Both the position numbers and the translations under genes were made by a program. Of a DNA stretch of 64,000 bases, positions 17,705 to 25,874 are shown one piece after another; within the stretch, counting starts at the first letter, position 1, and each line of letters begins with the position of its first letter. The DNA lies in assembly GCF_016458275.1 (NCBI RefSeq), contig NZ_JAEMHM010000001.1, positions 248,001 to 312,000 of the forward strand, read 5' to 3'. The notes under the pieces are model-generated. The model ran no database searches, was not told the origin of the DNA, and was given only the letters and a program-made list of their open reading frames with translations. The DNA comes from Geomesophilobacter sediminis. Its GTDB lineage: Bacteria; Desulfobacterota; Desulfuromonadia; Geobacterales; Geobacteraceae.

Positions 17705-18286
17705 ATGACCACTGAATTGATCGTTCTCGCTTCCGCCTCGCCACGGCGCAGCGAGCTTTTGGAATCCGCCGGCATCACCTTCCGCGTCGCCCCTGCCGAT
17801 ATCAATGAGGACGCGCTCCCCGAAGAGGAACCGATCGATTACGTCCTCCGCCTCGCTGAAGGAAAGGCGCGCGCCAGCGCCGAAAACGAGAGCTCCGGCC
17901 GCTTCTTCGTCGGCGCCGATACCATCGTCTTGTGCGACGGTGAGATCATGGGCAAACCCAAAGATCGCGCCGATGCCGAGCGCATGCTGCGCAAGCTCTC
18001 CGGGGTGGCCCACGAAGTGGTGACCGGCTTTGCCCTCTACGATAAGGAACGTAAGGGCGTGGTGCGCGAGGCGATCCGGACCAAGGTCTTCTTCAAGCAG
18101 CTCCGGGAAGAGGAAATCCAAAGCTATATCGATACCGGCTGCCCGTTCGACAAGGCCGGTGCCTATGCCATCCAGGGGGGCGCGGCCCACATGGTGCAGA
18201 AGATCGACGGCTCCTACACCAACGTCGTCGGGCTGCCGCTGTGCGAGGTGGTCGCGGCGCTGCGGGTAATGGGGGCGCTGCCATGA
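17705..18286 (+). CDS. maf: Maf family nucleotide pyrophosphatase
   Basis: Hydrolyses non-canonical or modified nucleoside triphosphates (house-cleaning; septum-related in B. subtilis). The 193-residue protein contains the family motifs VLASASPRRSELLESAG at residue 7, FFVGADTIVLCDGEIMGKP near 70 and GCPFDKAGAYAIQGGAAHMV near 145. AGGAG lies upstream of ATG 17705. Its stop overlaps the yggS start (ATGA), so the two are translationally coupled. Confidence 0.93.
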   Translation: MTTELIVLASASPRRSELLESAGITFRVAPADINEDALPEEEPIDYVLRLAEGKARASAENESSGRFFVGADTIVLCDGEIMGKPKDRADAERMLRKLSGVAHEVVTGFALYDKERKGVVREAIRTKVFFKQLREEEIQSYIDTGCPFDKAGAYAIQGGAAHMVQKIDGSYTNVVGLPLCEVVAALRVMGALP

Positions 18287-18981
18287 ATGGAGCAATCGCA
18301 GGGAATATCGCCGCGGTAAAGGAACGGATTGCTGCCGCCTCCCGCCGGGCCGGCCGCGCTCCGGAAGAGGTGCGCCTGGTAGCGGTCTCGAAAACCAAGC
18401 CGGCCTCTGCGATTGCCGAAGCCTTTGCCGCAGGGCAGACCTTGTTCGGTGAGAACTACGTGCAGGAGTTGGTCGGAAAGCTCGCCGAGATGGATGAGCC
18501 GGTCACCTGGCACTTCATCGGCTCCTTGCAAAGCAACAAGGTGCGCCAGATCGCCGGAAAGGTGGCGATGATCCACTCGGTGGATCGTCTTTCCCTGGCG
18601 ACGGAGATCGACCGGCAGTGGGGGGCTCTGGGGCAGAATTGCGACGTGCTGATCCAGGTGAACATCGCGCAGGAGGCCACCAAGAGCGGGACCACCACCT
18701 CCGATGCGTTCGATCTCGTGCGGGAGGTGGCAAAGCTCGCCCACGTGCGGGTGCGGGGCCTGATGACCATGCCGCCGTTCTTCGACGACCCGGAAGGGGC
18801 GCGCCCGTACTTCCGCCAGCTCAAGGAGCTTTCGAAGCAGATAGCGGTGGCAGGGATTCCCGGAGTGGAGATGAAGGAACTATCCATGGGGATGTCGGGG
18901 GACTTCGAGGCCGCGATCGAGGAAGGGGCCACCCTGGTGCGGGTCGGCTCCGCCCTGTTCGGCGAGCGGATTTACCGGTAG
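18283..18981 (+). CDS. YggS/PLPBP family pyridoxal-phosphate homeostasis protein
   Basis: A 232-residue fold-type III PLP-binding protein that buffers PLP and amino-acid metabolism; no catalytic activity is established for the family. The PLP lysine is in LVAVSKTKPASAI near residue 36. GENYVQELVGK near 60, WHFIGSLQSNK near 82 and ELSMGMSGDFEAAI near 200 (phosphate-binding) are all present. It begins at ATG 18283, overlapping the maf stop. A strong hairpin about 145 bp downstream probably ends the transcript. Confidence 0.93.
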   Translation: MNGAIAGNIAAVKERIAAASRRAGRAPEEVRLVAVSKTKPASAIAEAFAAGQTLFGENYVQELVGKLAEMDEPVTWHFIGSLQSNKVRQIAGKVAMIHSVDRLSLATEIDRQWGALGQNCDVLIQVNIAQEATKSGTTTSDAFDLVREVAKLAHVRVRGLMTMPPFFDDPEGARPYFRQLKELSKQIAVAGIPGVEMKELSMGMSGDFEAAIEEGATLVRVGSALFGERIYR

Positions 18982-19029
18982 TTCCGCTTGTGGGGAAAGA
19001 TGCCTCTGGTTTAGCAGGCATGCCGCCTG

Positions 19030-19075
19030 ACGTTCCCTCTCCTTCAAGAAGATGGACAGGGTGAGGATGGGGGCA
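19030..19075. repeat. CCCTCTCCTTCAAG...CAGGGTGAGGATGGG repeat copy
   Basis: A shortened copy of the dominant intergenic repeat between yggS and its terminator. Confidence 0.5.
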
Positions 19076-19125
19076 GAGACGAAAAAGGGGAAAGGCACCT
19101 TCGGAGCCAGTCCCCGTATAAACGA

Positions 19126-19160
19126 CATCGGGGCGACCGTCTGGTCGCCCCGATGCTTTC
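19126..19160 (+). terminator. Rho-independent-type hairpin after yggS
   Basis: CATCGGGGCGACC (19126-19138) pairs with GGTCGCCCCGATG (19143-19155) around a 4-nt loop. A short T-rich tail follows. Confidence 0.65.
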
Positions 19161-19175
19161 TGACAGGTGCTTATC

Positions 19176-19403
19176 ATGATGAATCGCCAGAATACTCCCC
19201 GATCTCCCTTGCAACGCCCCTTCGTCATCGGTGGGGCGGTCATCGGCGTCGGACTTTGCGCTTGGTACCTGGCGGGGAACCTGGGGCGAAGCGTTCCGGA
19301 CCCGCTTTGGACCCGTTTTGTGAACGTCGCCCTTATCCTGTTTGTTTCGATTTACGTTGCCAACCTGGTGCGGCGCATGGTGGACCGGCTCCGCTCCAGG
19401 TAA
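19176..19403 (+). CDS. Small membrane protein, unknown
   Basis: A 75-residue product with two predicted hydrophobic helices (VIGGAVIGVGLCAWYLAG near residue 17 and VNVALILFVSIYVANLV near 45) and basic ends. ATG 19176 has AGGTG seven bases upstream; a GTG at 19167 is an alternative. It converges on and abuts the next gene, with stops adjacent at 19403/19404. I do not recognise the family. Confidence 0.5.
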   Translation: MMNRQNTPRSPLQRPFVIGGAVIGVGLCAWYLAGNLGRSVPDPLWTRFVNVALILFVSIYVANLVRRMVDRLRSR

Positions 19404-19775
19404 CTACTTCTCGCGCACCTTCACCCGTACCGGGATGGTCCGGAGCAGCCCCGCTACTTTCTGAGCCAGGAACGACTCGGCGATCGCCAGCAGCAGCGTC
19501 ACGGTTACATAGAGGGCAATGCTGTCGGTCAAAGCCGCCGGAACGCCGGGGCCTTGGTGACTCATCAGCAGCCAGACCAGCCCGAGCCCCGCAACGCCAC
19601 AGGAGAAAAAGCGGTTGATCCAGTCATTCTGGTCCGCCAGCAGTTCCGCCAGACGCTCCGCATCTCTCTCCTCATTCAACTGCGCCGCCTTCATCCAAGA
19701 CATATACATACGGGGCACCATGATCACCAGGATGGTGAGGGTGATGGTCATCATTATTGCCGGAAACAACGTCAT
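19404..19775 (-). CDS. Membrane protein of about three helices, unknown
   Basis: A 123-residue protein. It has an N-terminal helix (FPAIMMTITLTILVIMVP), a charged amphipathic stretch (NEERDAERLAELLADQNDWI), a second helix (CGVAGLGLVWLLM), and a third (IALYVTVTLLLAIAESFLA). The C-terminus is basic. ATG 19775 carries a textbook AAGGAGG site. The family is not recognised; no operon partner is apparent. Confidence 0.6.
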   Translation of the reverse strand: MTLFPAIMMTITLTILVIMVPRMYMSWMKAAQLNEERDAERLAELLADQNDWINRFFSCGVAGLGLVWLLMSHQGPGVPAALTDSIALYVTVTLLLAIAESFLAQKVAGLLRTIPVRVKVREK

Positions 19776-20115
19776 GACGCCCTCCTTTAGATTGGTTGCT
19801 TGATCTGCATGCCTTATCAAAAGCAGCAAACAGGCCCAAAGTTCCGCTTGACTGAGTTATTTATTGTTAATCTATCTTCCGTTCTTTTTTGAGTAGTTAG
19901 CCAGATCCTGTTAGAGAGACCTGCCGCTTTCTCGGTAAATAGCTTCGACAGTTCTGTACAAGTTCTGAACAGCTGTCCGCTGAACAATGAACAGGGCCTG
20001 TAGCGCGGATTGCAGCCGGCTCATTGCCCTTCCCTCATTGCTTTTCGGTTGTAACCATTTTCCCTTCGTGCTAACGGTGAATGGTTGTGGTTCAGCCCCA
20101 TTTTTGGAGTAATGC
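19776..20115. other. 340-bp intergenic region, no confident gene
   Basis: AT-richer spacer upstream of the ABC-F gene. A 37-codon minus-strand frame (20024 to 19911) has a GAGGGAAGG site and an amphipathic product (MSRLQSALQALFIVQRTAVQ...), but nothing else supports it. CAATGAAC-type short repeats occur near 19984. Confidence 0.35.
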
Positions 20116-21750
20116 ATGATTCATCTGTCCAACATCACCAAGCAGTACGGCTCGCAGGTCCTCTTCCGCGAGGCGAGCTTTCAGATCCTCCCCGGCACCC
20201 GCTCCGGCCTGGTCGGCCCCAACGGTGCCGGCAAAACGTCGCTGTTTCGGATCATTACCGGCGAGGAGGAAGTCGACGCCGGAGAGATCACCGTCGGCAA
20301 GAACACGACCATCGGCTACTTCTCCCAGAACATCGGGGACATGAAGGGGCGTACCGCGCTTGAGGAAGTCATGGCGGTCTCCGCCGACACCGTGCGGCTG
20401 GCCGGCGAGCTCAAGGAGATGGAAGCGCGGATGTCGGAGCCGCTCCCCGATGACGAGATGGAGTCCCTGCTGGCGCGCTACGGAAGTGCCCTGGAAGAGT
20501 TCGAACACCGCGGCGGCTACGATCTGGACTCCCGGGCCCAGGAGGTCCTCACCGGTCTCGGGATCGGACCGGACCGTTTTTCTAACCCGGTGGAGTCGTT
20601 CAGCGGCGGGTGGCGCATGCGCGTGGCCTTGGCCGGCATCCTCACCCTGCAGCCCGACGTTCTCCTCCTGGACGAGCCGACCAACCATCTCGACGTGGAG
20701 TCGATCATCTGGCTGGAAGAGTGGATCGCCAACGAGTTCAAGGGGGCGCTCCTGATGACGAGCCACGACCGCGATTTCATGAACCGTGTCGTCGGCCGGA
20801 TTGTGGAGGTGGCCAACAAGACCATCACCACCTACGGCGGCAACTACGATTTCTACGAGCGGGAGCGCGATATCCGCCGCGAACAGCTCATCGCCAGCTA
20901 CAACCGCCAGCAGGAGATGCTCTCCAAAGAGGAGGAATTCATCGCCCGGTTCGCCGCGCGTGCCTCCCACGCCGCCCAGGTGCAGTCCCGGGTAAAGAAG
21001 ATCGAAAAGATCGACCGGATCGAGATTCCGCCCGAGGACCGGGTGGTCAAGTTCGTCTTCAAGGAGCCGCCGCGCAGCGGGGACGACGTGGTGGTGATGG
21101 ATGGCCTCGGCAAGACCTGGCCCTTGCATGGCGGCGGGACCCATCCCGTCTTCTCGGGAGTGACCGGCATCATCAAGCGGCTCAGCAAGATCGCGGTCGT
21201 CGGGGTGAACGGGGCGGGTAAATCGACCTTTCTGAAGGTGCTCGCCGGCGAGGCCGAACCGACCGCCGGGACGGTCGCCCTGGGCGCCAACGTCGAGGTC
21301 GGCTACTTCAGCCAGCATGCCATGGAGATCCTGGACCCGAAGAAGACCATCTTCGAGACGTTGCAGGATGTCATCCCGCTGGCGACCATCGGCGTGATCC
21401 GCAACCTTTTGGGGTCGTTCCTGTTCCAGGGGGACGACGTGGACAAGCGGATCGAGAACCTCTCCGGTGGCGAGAAGAGCCGCGTGGTGCTGGCGACCCT
21501 TCTCGCCCGCCCGGTGAATTTCCTGATCCTCGACGAGCCGACCAACCACCTGGACATCAAGTCCCGCGAGATCCTGCTGAATGCGCTTGCCGACTTTGCC
21601 GGAACGGTCATCCTGGTAAGCCACGACCGTCACTTCCTGCGCAAACTGGTGGACCGGGTGGTCGAGATCGACCACGGCGAGATGCGCCACTACGAAGGAA
21701 ACTACGACTACTACCTCTCCAAGACCAACCGCAATTTGCACATCAACTAG
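20116..21750 (+). CDS. ABC-F family ATPase
   Basis: A cytosolic tandem-ATPase protein of 544 residues with no membrane domain, of the ribosome-associated ABC-F class (translation factor or resistance type). Domain 1 has Walker A GPNGAGKTS near residue 35, signature SGGWRMRVALAGIL and Walker B VLLLDEPTNHLDVES. Domain 2 has GVNGAGKSTFLKVL, LSGGEKSRVVLATLL and LILDEPTNHLDIKS. The charged inter-domain linker (about 245-320) is the P-site tRNA interaction motif region. YbiT/Uup-like placement is plausible, but the subfamily cannot be fixed by eye. Start ATG 20116, preceded by GGAG. Confidence 0.93.
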   Translation: MIHLSNITKQYGSQVLFREASFQILPGTRSGLVGPNGAGKTSLFRIITGEEEVDAGEITVGKNTTIGYFSQNIGDMKGRTALEEVMAVSADTVRLAGELKEMEARMSEPLPDDEMESLLARYGSALEEFEHRGGYDLDSRAQEVLTGLGIGPDRFSNPVESFSGGWRMRVALAGILTLQPDVLLLDEPTNHLDVESIIWLEEWIANEFKGALLMTSHDRDFMNRVVGRIVEVANKTITTYGGNYDFYERERDIRREQLIASYNRQQEMLSKEEEFIARFAARASHAAQVQSRVKKIEKIDRIEIPPEDRVVKFVFKEPPRSGDDVVVMDGLGKTWPLHGGGTHPVFSGVTGIIKRLSKIAVVGVNGAGKSTFLKVLAGEAEPTAGTVALGANVEVGYFSQHAMEILDPKKTIFETLQDVIPLATIGVIRNLLGSFLFQGDDVDKRIENLSGGEKSRVVLATLLARPVNFLILDEPTNHLDIKSREILLNALADFAGTVILVSHDRHFLRKLVDRVVEIDHGEMRHYEGNYDYYLSKTNRNLHIN

Positions 21751-22084
21751 CGTATCTGCCGGCAAACCGGCCTCCTCGCAATTACCGGTCCCCCTCCCCA
21801 TCCGGGAGGGGGCCTGGGGGGACGCTGCCGCGACTGCCACTCCCAGCATCGAACCTCACCCCCAATCCCCTTTGCCAAAAGGGAAACCTCTGTCTGTCTT
21901 AGATCCGCTCCGTTCGCGCATTAAATCTCGTTCCCGGTTTCTCCCGGCCAACTGCGCACGTATATTTGCTCCATCGGTAACCTCAATGGCACGTTTGTCA
22001 CCATTAGTTGTTTGCCATGGAACGCGCTCCATGTTATAAAAATGCGCTGCTTGTAAAACCACACCCTCAAAGGAGAGCATCACG
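21751..22084. repeat. Repeat-bearing 334-bp spacer
   Basis: Holds CCCTCCCCATCCGGGAGGGG (21788-21808) and a CCCCCAATCCCCTTTGCCAAAAGGG element (21862-21886), both related to repeats elsewhere. Downstream of those the sequence is AT-richer and probably carries the promoter of the next gene. No gene is seen. Confidence 0.5.
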
Positions 22085-22462
22085 ATGGCAAACAAACCCG
22101 AAATGACCTTCAAATACATTTTCACCTACGACTACAACCCGGTGTATGTGAACGGTGCCCACGGCGGGGTTTCCCCGCGCGGCGAACTGGTGATGAACTT
22201 CTACCTGGAGCGCCAGCCGCTTCCGAACGCACTGGGCTATGAGATCAACCAAAACGGCACCATCGGCGCGGAAACCACCGTTGAGCCGGAGGATTTGCAG
22301 CGCAGCCTGGTCCGTCACGTAGCCAATGGCGTGGTGGTGAATCTGCAGACCGCACGTGACCTGCACTTCTGGCTGGGCGAGAAGATCAAGGAAATGGAGG
22401 CGATGGAAGAAGCCAAAGCCGCCATGGCCGCCGCTGCCGCTGAAGGCCAGGTAACCCATTAA
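22085..22462 (+). CDS. Conserved-looking protein of unknown function
   Basis: A 125-residue soluble protein. It begins MANKPEMTFKYIFTYDYNPV, has GVSPRGELVMNFYLERQ near residue 31, and near 78 a VANGVVVNLQTARDLHFWLG segment leading into an acidic Ala-rich helix. The pattern (beta strands, then a segment ending in a helix with K-E-M-E) loosely recalls DUF3467-type proteins, but I am not confident. AAAGGAGAG precedes the start. It is immediately followed by the next unknown gene (10 bp), so the two probably form an operon. Confidence 0.75.
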   Translation: MANKPEMTFKYIFTYDYNPVYVNGAHGGVSPRGELVMNFYLERQPLPNALGYEINQNGTIGAETTVEPEDLQRSLVRHVANGVVVNLQTARDLHFWLGEKIKEMEAMEEAKAAMAAAAAEGQVTH

Positions 22463-22472
22463 CGCCGCGCCG

Positions 22473-23045
22473 GTGGTCAAGGAGGTCGCCTGCCAGCAGG
22501 TGCTGCTCCCGGACCACTCGGTGCATTCGGTTCAGTGGATCGATCTGCCGGAAGTCGGCGAGCTCCCGATCGGATGCGCGTCATTCCTGCTGGAACGGTA
22601 TCTGAACCACATCCGGAAATGCACCTTTGGGATGGTCCGTCCGGTCCAGACCGCATCCGGAGTCAGCTTCAGGCTCTTGGTCATCCCGCTGTTGAGTTTT
22701 GAGCCCCCTCGTTTCGATGTCGTAAACGAGGGGGAGCGGGTCTTGCTGCCGATTTGCGGCGGCGTGCTTCTTCGGAAGGGCGAAGCCGACGGCAGTTTCT
22801 CGCTGGCTGGCTGGAAACTGGATGCTGGGGTGCGGATCCAAGCGGAACTTACCGGCTACCACCCGCTCCTGCTGGGGAAAGTCCCCCCGTCTGCCTTAGG
22901 GCGCATGTTCTACCGGTACACCCAAGGCTTCATCCACCGGCTGGTGACGGTCAGCTATCTTGCTGTGGTAGCTGGGGAGCTGATCGGGAAAAAGGTCGAG
23001 GCGAGGGTACGCGAGGTGCCTCACCAGGAAGGGCGCAAGACCTGA
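22473..23045 (+). CDS. Protein of unknown function, second gene of a pair
   Basis: A 190-residue protein with no recognised motif. It is rich in hydrophobic beta-like segments (FRLLVIPLLSFEPPRF; VLLPICGGVLLRKGE) and ends in a basic tail. The GTG 22473 start has no clear ribosome-binding site. A good AAGGAGGT (22479-22486) lies further downstream before a GTG at 22500, so the true N-terminus may be about nine residues shorter. It shares a transcript with the preceding gene and is closed by a strong terminator at 23076. Confidence 0.65.
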   Translation: MVKEVACQQVLLPDHSVHSVQWIDLPEVGELPIGCASFLLERYLNHIRKCTFGMVRPVQTASGVSFRLLVIPLLSFEPPRFDVVNEGERVLLPICGGVLLRKGEADGSFSLAGWKLDAGVRIQAELTGYHPLLLGKVPPSALGRMFYRYTQGFIHRLVTVSYLAVVAGELIGKKVEARVREVPHQEGRKT

Positions 23046-23075
23046 CCGCTGAACCCGACATAGGTGTGAAGGGAA

Positions 23076-23104
23076 AGGCCCGCTTGAAGCGGGCCTTTTT
23101 TTTT
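23076..23104 (+). terminator. Rho-independent terminator
   Basis: AAGGCCCGCTTGAAGCGGGCC stem-loop followed by nine T residues. Confidence 0.9.
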
Positions 23105-23240
23105 GAGCGGCGGTGGCGCGTGTGTCGAAAACAATGAAGCTGGCACCATGTGTATTGATTTAATGTTGCAAGGCATGATAGGATCTGCGGGATAAAATTC
23201 CGGGTGCTCCGGCACTCCACTACTGCCAGAGGGGGTTGTA

Positions 23241-24395
23241 ATGCATTGTCTCAAGTTGCTGTCGTTTTCGTTACTCGCACTGTCATTGTCCGGCTGTTAC
23301 ATGGGATCGCCTCGGCAACTTACTCCGGAACAGATGGCCATGCGGGAGAAAGTCCTGGCAAGATACCTCGGGAAACAAAGCCGGGAACAGCAACCGGTGA
23401 ATCAGCAGAAATCGGACGTCATGACCGAAGAGGCCTTTGCGGAAAAGATCGCCGCGCTTCCCAAACTCGACTCCGGCGTCCTCTTTGTCCGCAAGACCGA
23501 CGGCTTCGAAGCCAACGGCAACCATTACACCGATCCGGAAGGGAAGATCGTCAAGTACGGCACCAACCCGGTGACCGGGGACGTGACCTACGTGGCGCAG
23601 GTTTCCCCCCAATCCTATGTCATCAAATTCATGCGGGTTGGGTCGGAGCCGCTTCTTCTGGCTACCGTCGACAAGCGGGGAAGCGACTACGCCATTACCA
23701 CCGTTACCGGAAAGAAGATCACCGGTGAGACCCTGATTCCGCTCTCCCATGGGATCCTGGTGGGCAGGGGTACCACGGGTTTTCTGTACACCCCCGGCAA
23801 AGGGACTGCCAGCATCCCCGTCCCGGATGGCTTCACGGTCGCTCCCTTCCAAAACGGCGATGTCGAAGGGACCAAGTACGTGCTGCTCGAAAGAGTTCCG
23901 GTCGAAGGTCAGGTGGAGGGGGTGGTCAACGCCTTCAAAAACGTCGGGAGCGCCTTCGGCATCAGCAAGAAGGAGGACTACCTGCTGCTCAACTACGAGA
24001 CCAGGAAGCAGGTCGCAATCGACGTATCGATGGATGATAAAAACGAAGGGAACTATTCCGGCTGCCGAAAGAAGAAGTTCGGCAACGTCTGTGACAAGGT
24101 GGAGTTCTTTGAAAGTCTCTTCGACAAGTACGGGATGCCCAACGCCGGGCACTACTACTGGCGTATTTCCTGGGCCAATACCAAGCTCGGCCCGGTAGCG
24201 GTCGTCACCGAAAACGGCATGACCAAGACGATCGCCGAGAACCTCGACACCGGCAACAAGGCCACGATCTTCAGCCGGGTGCTCGGCATCAACTATGTCA
24301 TCGTCACCGAGCAGGCCGACGGCCGTATCGCGGCCGAAGCCAAGCTTGGCTTCAGCAAGGAAGTCATCGACGACATCACTACCAAATTCAACTGA
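23241..24395 (+). CDS. Lipoprotein of unknown function
   Basis: A 384-residue protein with a lipoprotein signal (lipobox LSLSGC, acylated Cys near residue 19). The mature part is predicted mostly beta, with repeated strand-turn patterns (GVLFVRKTDGFEANGNHYTD; TYVAQVSPQSYVIKFMRVG). A short charged insert (DKNEGNYSGCRKKKFGNVCD) has two cysteines that could form a disulfide. AGAGGGGG precedes ATG 23241. I do not recognise the family. It is monocistronic: a terminator lies upstream (23076) and another downstream (24499). Confidence 0.75.
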   Translation: MHCLKLLSFSLLALSLSGCYMGSPRQLTPEQMAMREKVLARYLGKQSREQQPVNQQKSDVMTEEAFAEKIAALPKLDSGVLFVRKTDGFEANGNHYTDPEGKIVKYGTNPVTGDVTYVAQVSPQSYVIKFMRVGSEPLLLATVDKRGSDYAITTVTGKKITGETLIPLSHGILVGRGTTGFLYTPGKGTASIPVPDGFTVAPFQNGDVEGTKYVLLERVPVEGQVEGVVNAFKNVGSAFGISKKEDYLLLNYETRKQVAIDVSMDDKNEGNYSGCRKKKFGNVCDKVEFFESLFDKYGMPNAGHYYWRISWANTKLGPVAVVTENGMTKTIAENLDTGNKATIFSRVLGINYVIVTEQADGRIAAEAKLGFSKEVIDDITTKFN

Positions 24396-24429
24396 TCTCT
24401 TTCGAGCGATCAACGTTGAGGATGCAACG

Positions 24430-24462
24430 GGAAGGGCGCAGCCATGCTGCGCCCGCTCTCGC
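24430..24462. repeat. GGGCGCAGCCATGCTGCGCCC repeat copy
   Basis: Palindrome of the same family as those at 3575, 17630 and 54373. Confidence 0.5.
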
Positions 24463-24498
24463 CGCTCCGGGGTCACCCGGAGAGTCCAGCTGAAAATG

Positions 24499-24530
24499 AA
24501 AAAGGCCCGCGAAAGCTGCGGGCCTTTTTG
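24499..24530. terminator. Bidirectional terminator between convergent genes
   Basis: AAAAAGGCCCGC (24499-24510), loop GAAAGCT, GCGGGCCTTTTT. A runs and T runs flank the stem, so it can serve both the lipoprotein gene and the minus-strand Cys-rich gene. Confidence 0.85.
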
Positions 24531-24557
24531 CATCTTGGGAATGAATCTTCGGTCGGT

Positions 24558-24734
24558 TCAGTCGCTCTTCTTGCCGTTGACCTTTTCGTAGAGCTCGATC
24601 TGTTCGGCGATGGAGAGCTTTTTCTTGCAGCCTTTTTCGCCGCGGCACATCCGGCAGCGGTCGTCGGAACACCACTGGCAGAAGGTGCAGTCGGGACAGG
24701 GATGCTTCTTGTCGTGCTCGGCGCCGTTGGGCAT
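24558..24734 (-). CDS. 58-residue cysteine-rich protein, possible zinc-binding
   Basis: A short frame that small-ORF cut-offs would miss. The protein starts MPNGAEHDKKHPCPDCTFCQ and contains seven cysteines (13, 16, 19, 22, 27, 30 and 36) in C-P-x-C-x2-C-x2-C and C-x2-C spacing. A charged helix (LSIAEQIELYEKVNGKK) follows. The Cys pattern suggests metal binding (zinc or Fe-S), though no family is recognised. ATG 24734 has only a weak G-rich ribosome-binding site, which lies next to a CCCTCCCCGGGAAGGGG repeat. A terminator lies 28 bp after its stop, supporting it as a real transcription unit. Confidence 0.65.
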   Translation of the reverse strand: MPNGAEHDKKHPCPDCTFCQWCSDDRCRMCRGEKGCKKKLSIAEQIELYEKVNGKKSD

Positions 24735-24856
24735 CTGCCAACCCCATACTCACCCGGTCCCTCCCCGGGAAGGGGAGGGACGTCGGGGAACCTTTTGTGC
24801 CTGGGCATTCCTCTCGTCTTCCGGTAGAGGGTGGAGTGACGGTAGGAACAGCCGGG

Positions 24857-25708
24857 TTAGTAGACGATGTTCCGTTTCGGCGCGGTGCCTTCTACGATGC
24901 GCGCGAAGTACTTGCCCTGGTCGGAGTTGATCAGCAGGTAGCGGGGCAGCTTCATCACGCTGTCGCGGGCGGTTGCATGGTGCGCCTCGATGGTAAAGGT
25001 CGCGATGTAACCGGCCTCGCCGGCCTTCTTGAGCAGGTAGTCGTCGTAGATCCCGAACGGCCAGGCAAGCATGTCGATCTTGTCGCCGAGCTGTTTTTCC
25101 AGCCGATCCTTCGATTTGGTCAGCTGGGTATGGACCGACTTCTCATACTCGGCCGGGGTCATTTTCTTCTTGTCCTTGCGGAAGTTCGGGTGCCAGAAGG
25201 TATGCGACTGGATGTCGAACAGACCGGTTTTCTTGAGGGTGCGGATCTGGTCCCAGGTCAGGGCGTATTTTGCGTTGGAGATGGCAGAGGGGTAGACGAA
25301 CATGGTAACCGGGACGTTGTACTTCTTAACCAGCGGCAGCATGTCGCTGTAGACGCTCTTGTGCGCGTCATCTTCAACGATTACGACCGATTTCGGCGCG
25401 GGGGCCGGCCCTTTTTTCAGGTACCAGTTCACCAGGGCTCGCAGCGGGATGACCTTGTAGCCATTGTCGCGCAGGTACTTCAGGTGCTCCTCGAAAACCG
25501 AGGTCTTGATGGTCATGCCATCAACGACCGCCGGACCGAAGCGGTGGTAGAGCAGGATCGGTACGTTCACTCCCTGTGCGGTCGGCGCAGGGGCGGCCTT
25601 GGCAGCCTGGGGCGCTGCGTTTTGTGCCTGCGCCGAGAGTGCGAAGTAGGTAAGCGACGCCGCGACCATCGCGACGATCAGCAGGAGAGAGAGACGGCTT
25701 TTCTTCAT
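24857..25708 (-). CDS. Exported polysaccharide deacetylase family protein
   Basis: A 283-residue NodB-type deacetylase, probably periplasmic. The signal peptide ends near ALSAQAQ (about residue 29). After an Ala/Pro linker, VPILLYHRFG opens the domain. VVIVEDDAHKSVY holds the paired aspartates, in a V-E-D-D-A context instead of the usual T-F-D-D-G. IQSHTFWHPNF carries the metal-binding His-x4-His. LAWPFGIYDDYLLKKAGEAG is the conserved Pro-Gly-type motif. It resembles the PgaB deacetylase domain, but no pga genes are present. GGAGG precedes ATG 25708. Confidence 0.85.
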   Translation of the reverse strand: MKKSRLSLLLIVAMVAASLTYFALSAQAQNAAPQAAKAAPAPTAQGVNVPILLYHRFGPAVVDGMTIKTSVFEEHLKYLRDNGYKVIPLRALVNWYLKKGPAPAPKSVVIVEDDAHKSVYSDMLPLVKKYNVPVTMFVYPSAISNAKYALTWDQIRTLKKTGLFDIQSHTFWHPNFRKDKKKMTPAEYEKSVHTQLTKSKDRLEKQLGDKIDMLAWPFGIYDDYLLKKAGEAGYIATFTIEAHHATARDSVMKLPRYLLINSDQGKYFARIVEGTAPKRNIVY

Positions 25709-25874
25709 GCGGGGAATCCTCCGGTAACTGCCCCTGCCAGGGGCCTTTTATAGTGGTCAATCCAGTACCATACCAGAAAGCGCCGGCGAGTGGAACGATA
25801 AATGACAGGAACAAACTCGGAGCGGAAACTGCTAGTATAGGGCTGGTGAATCAATAGGATAGGGGAGATCTCTC

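Noticed and set aside
19911-20024. 37-codon minus-strand frame with a GAGGGAAGG site
   Set aside because: Too short and unsupported by anything other than the ribosome-binding-like site; kept only as a note in the intergenic entry.
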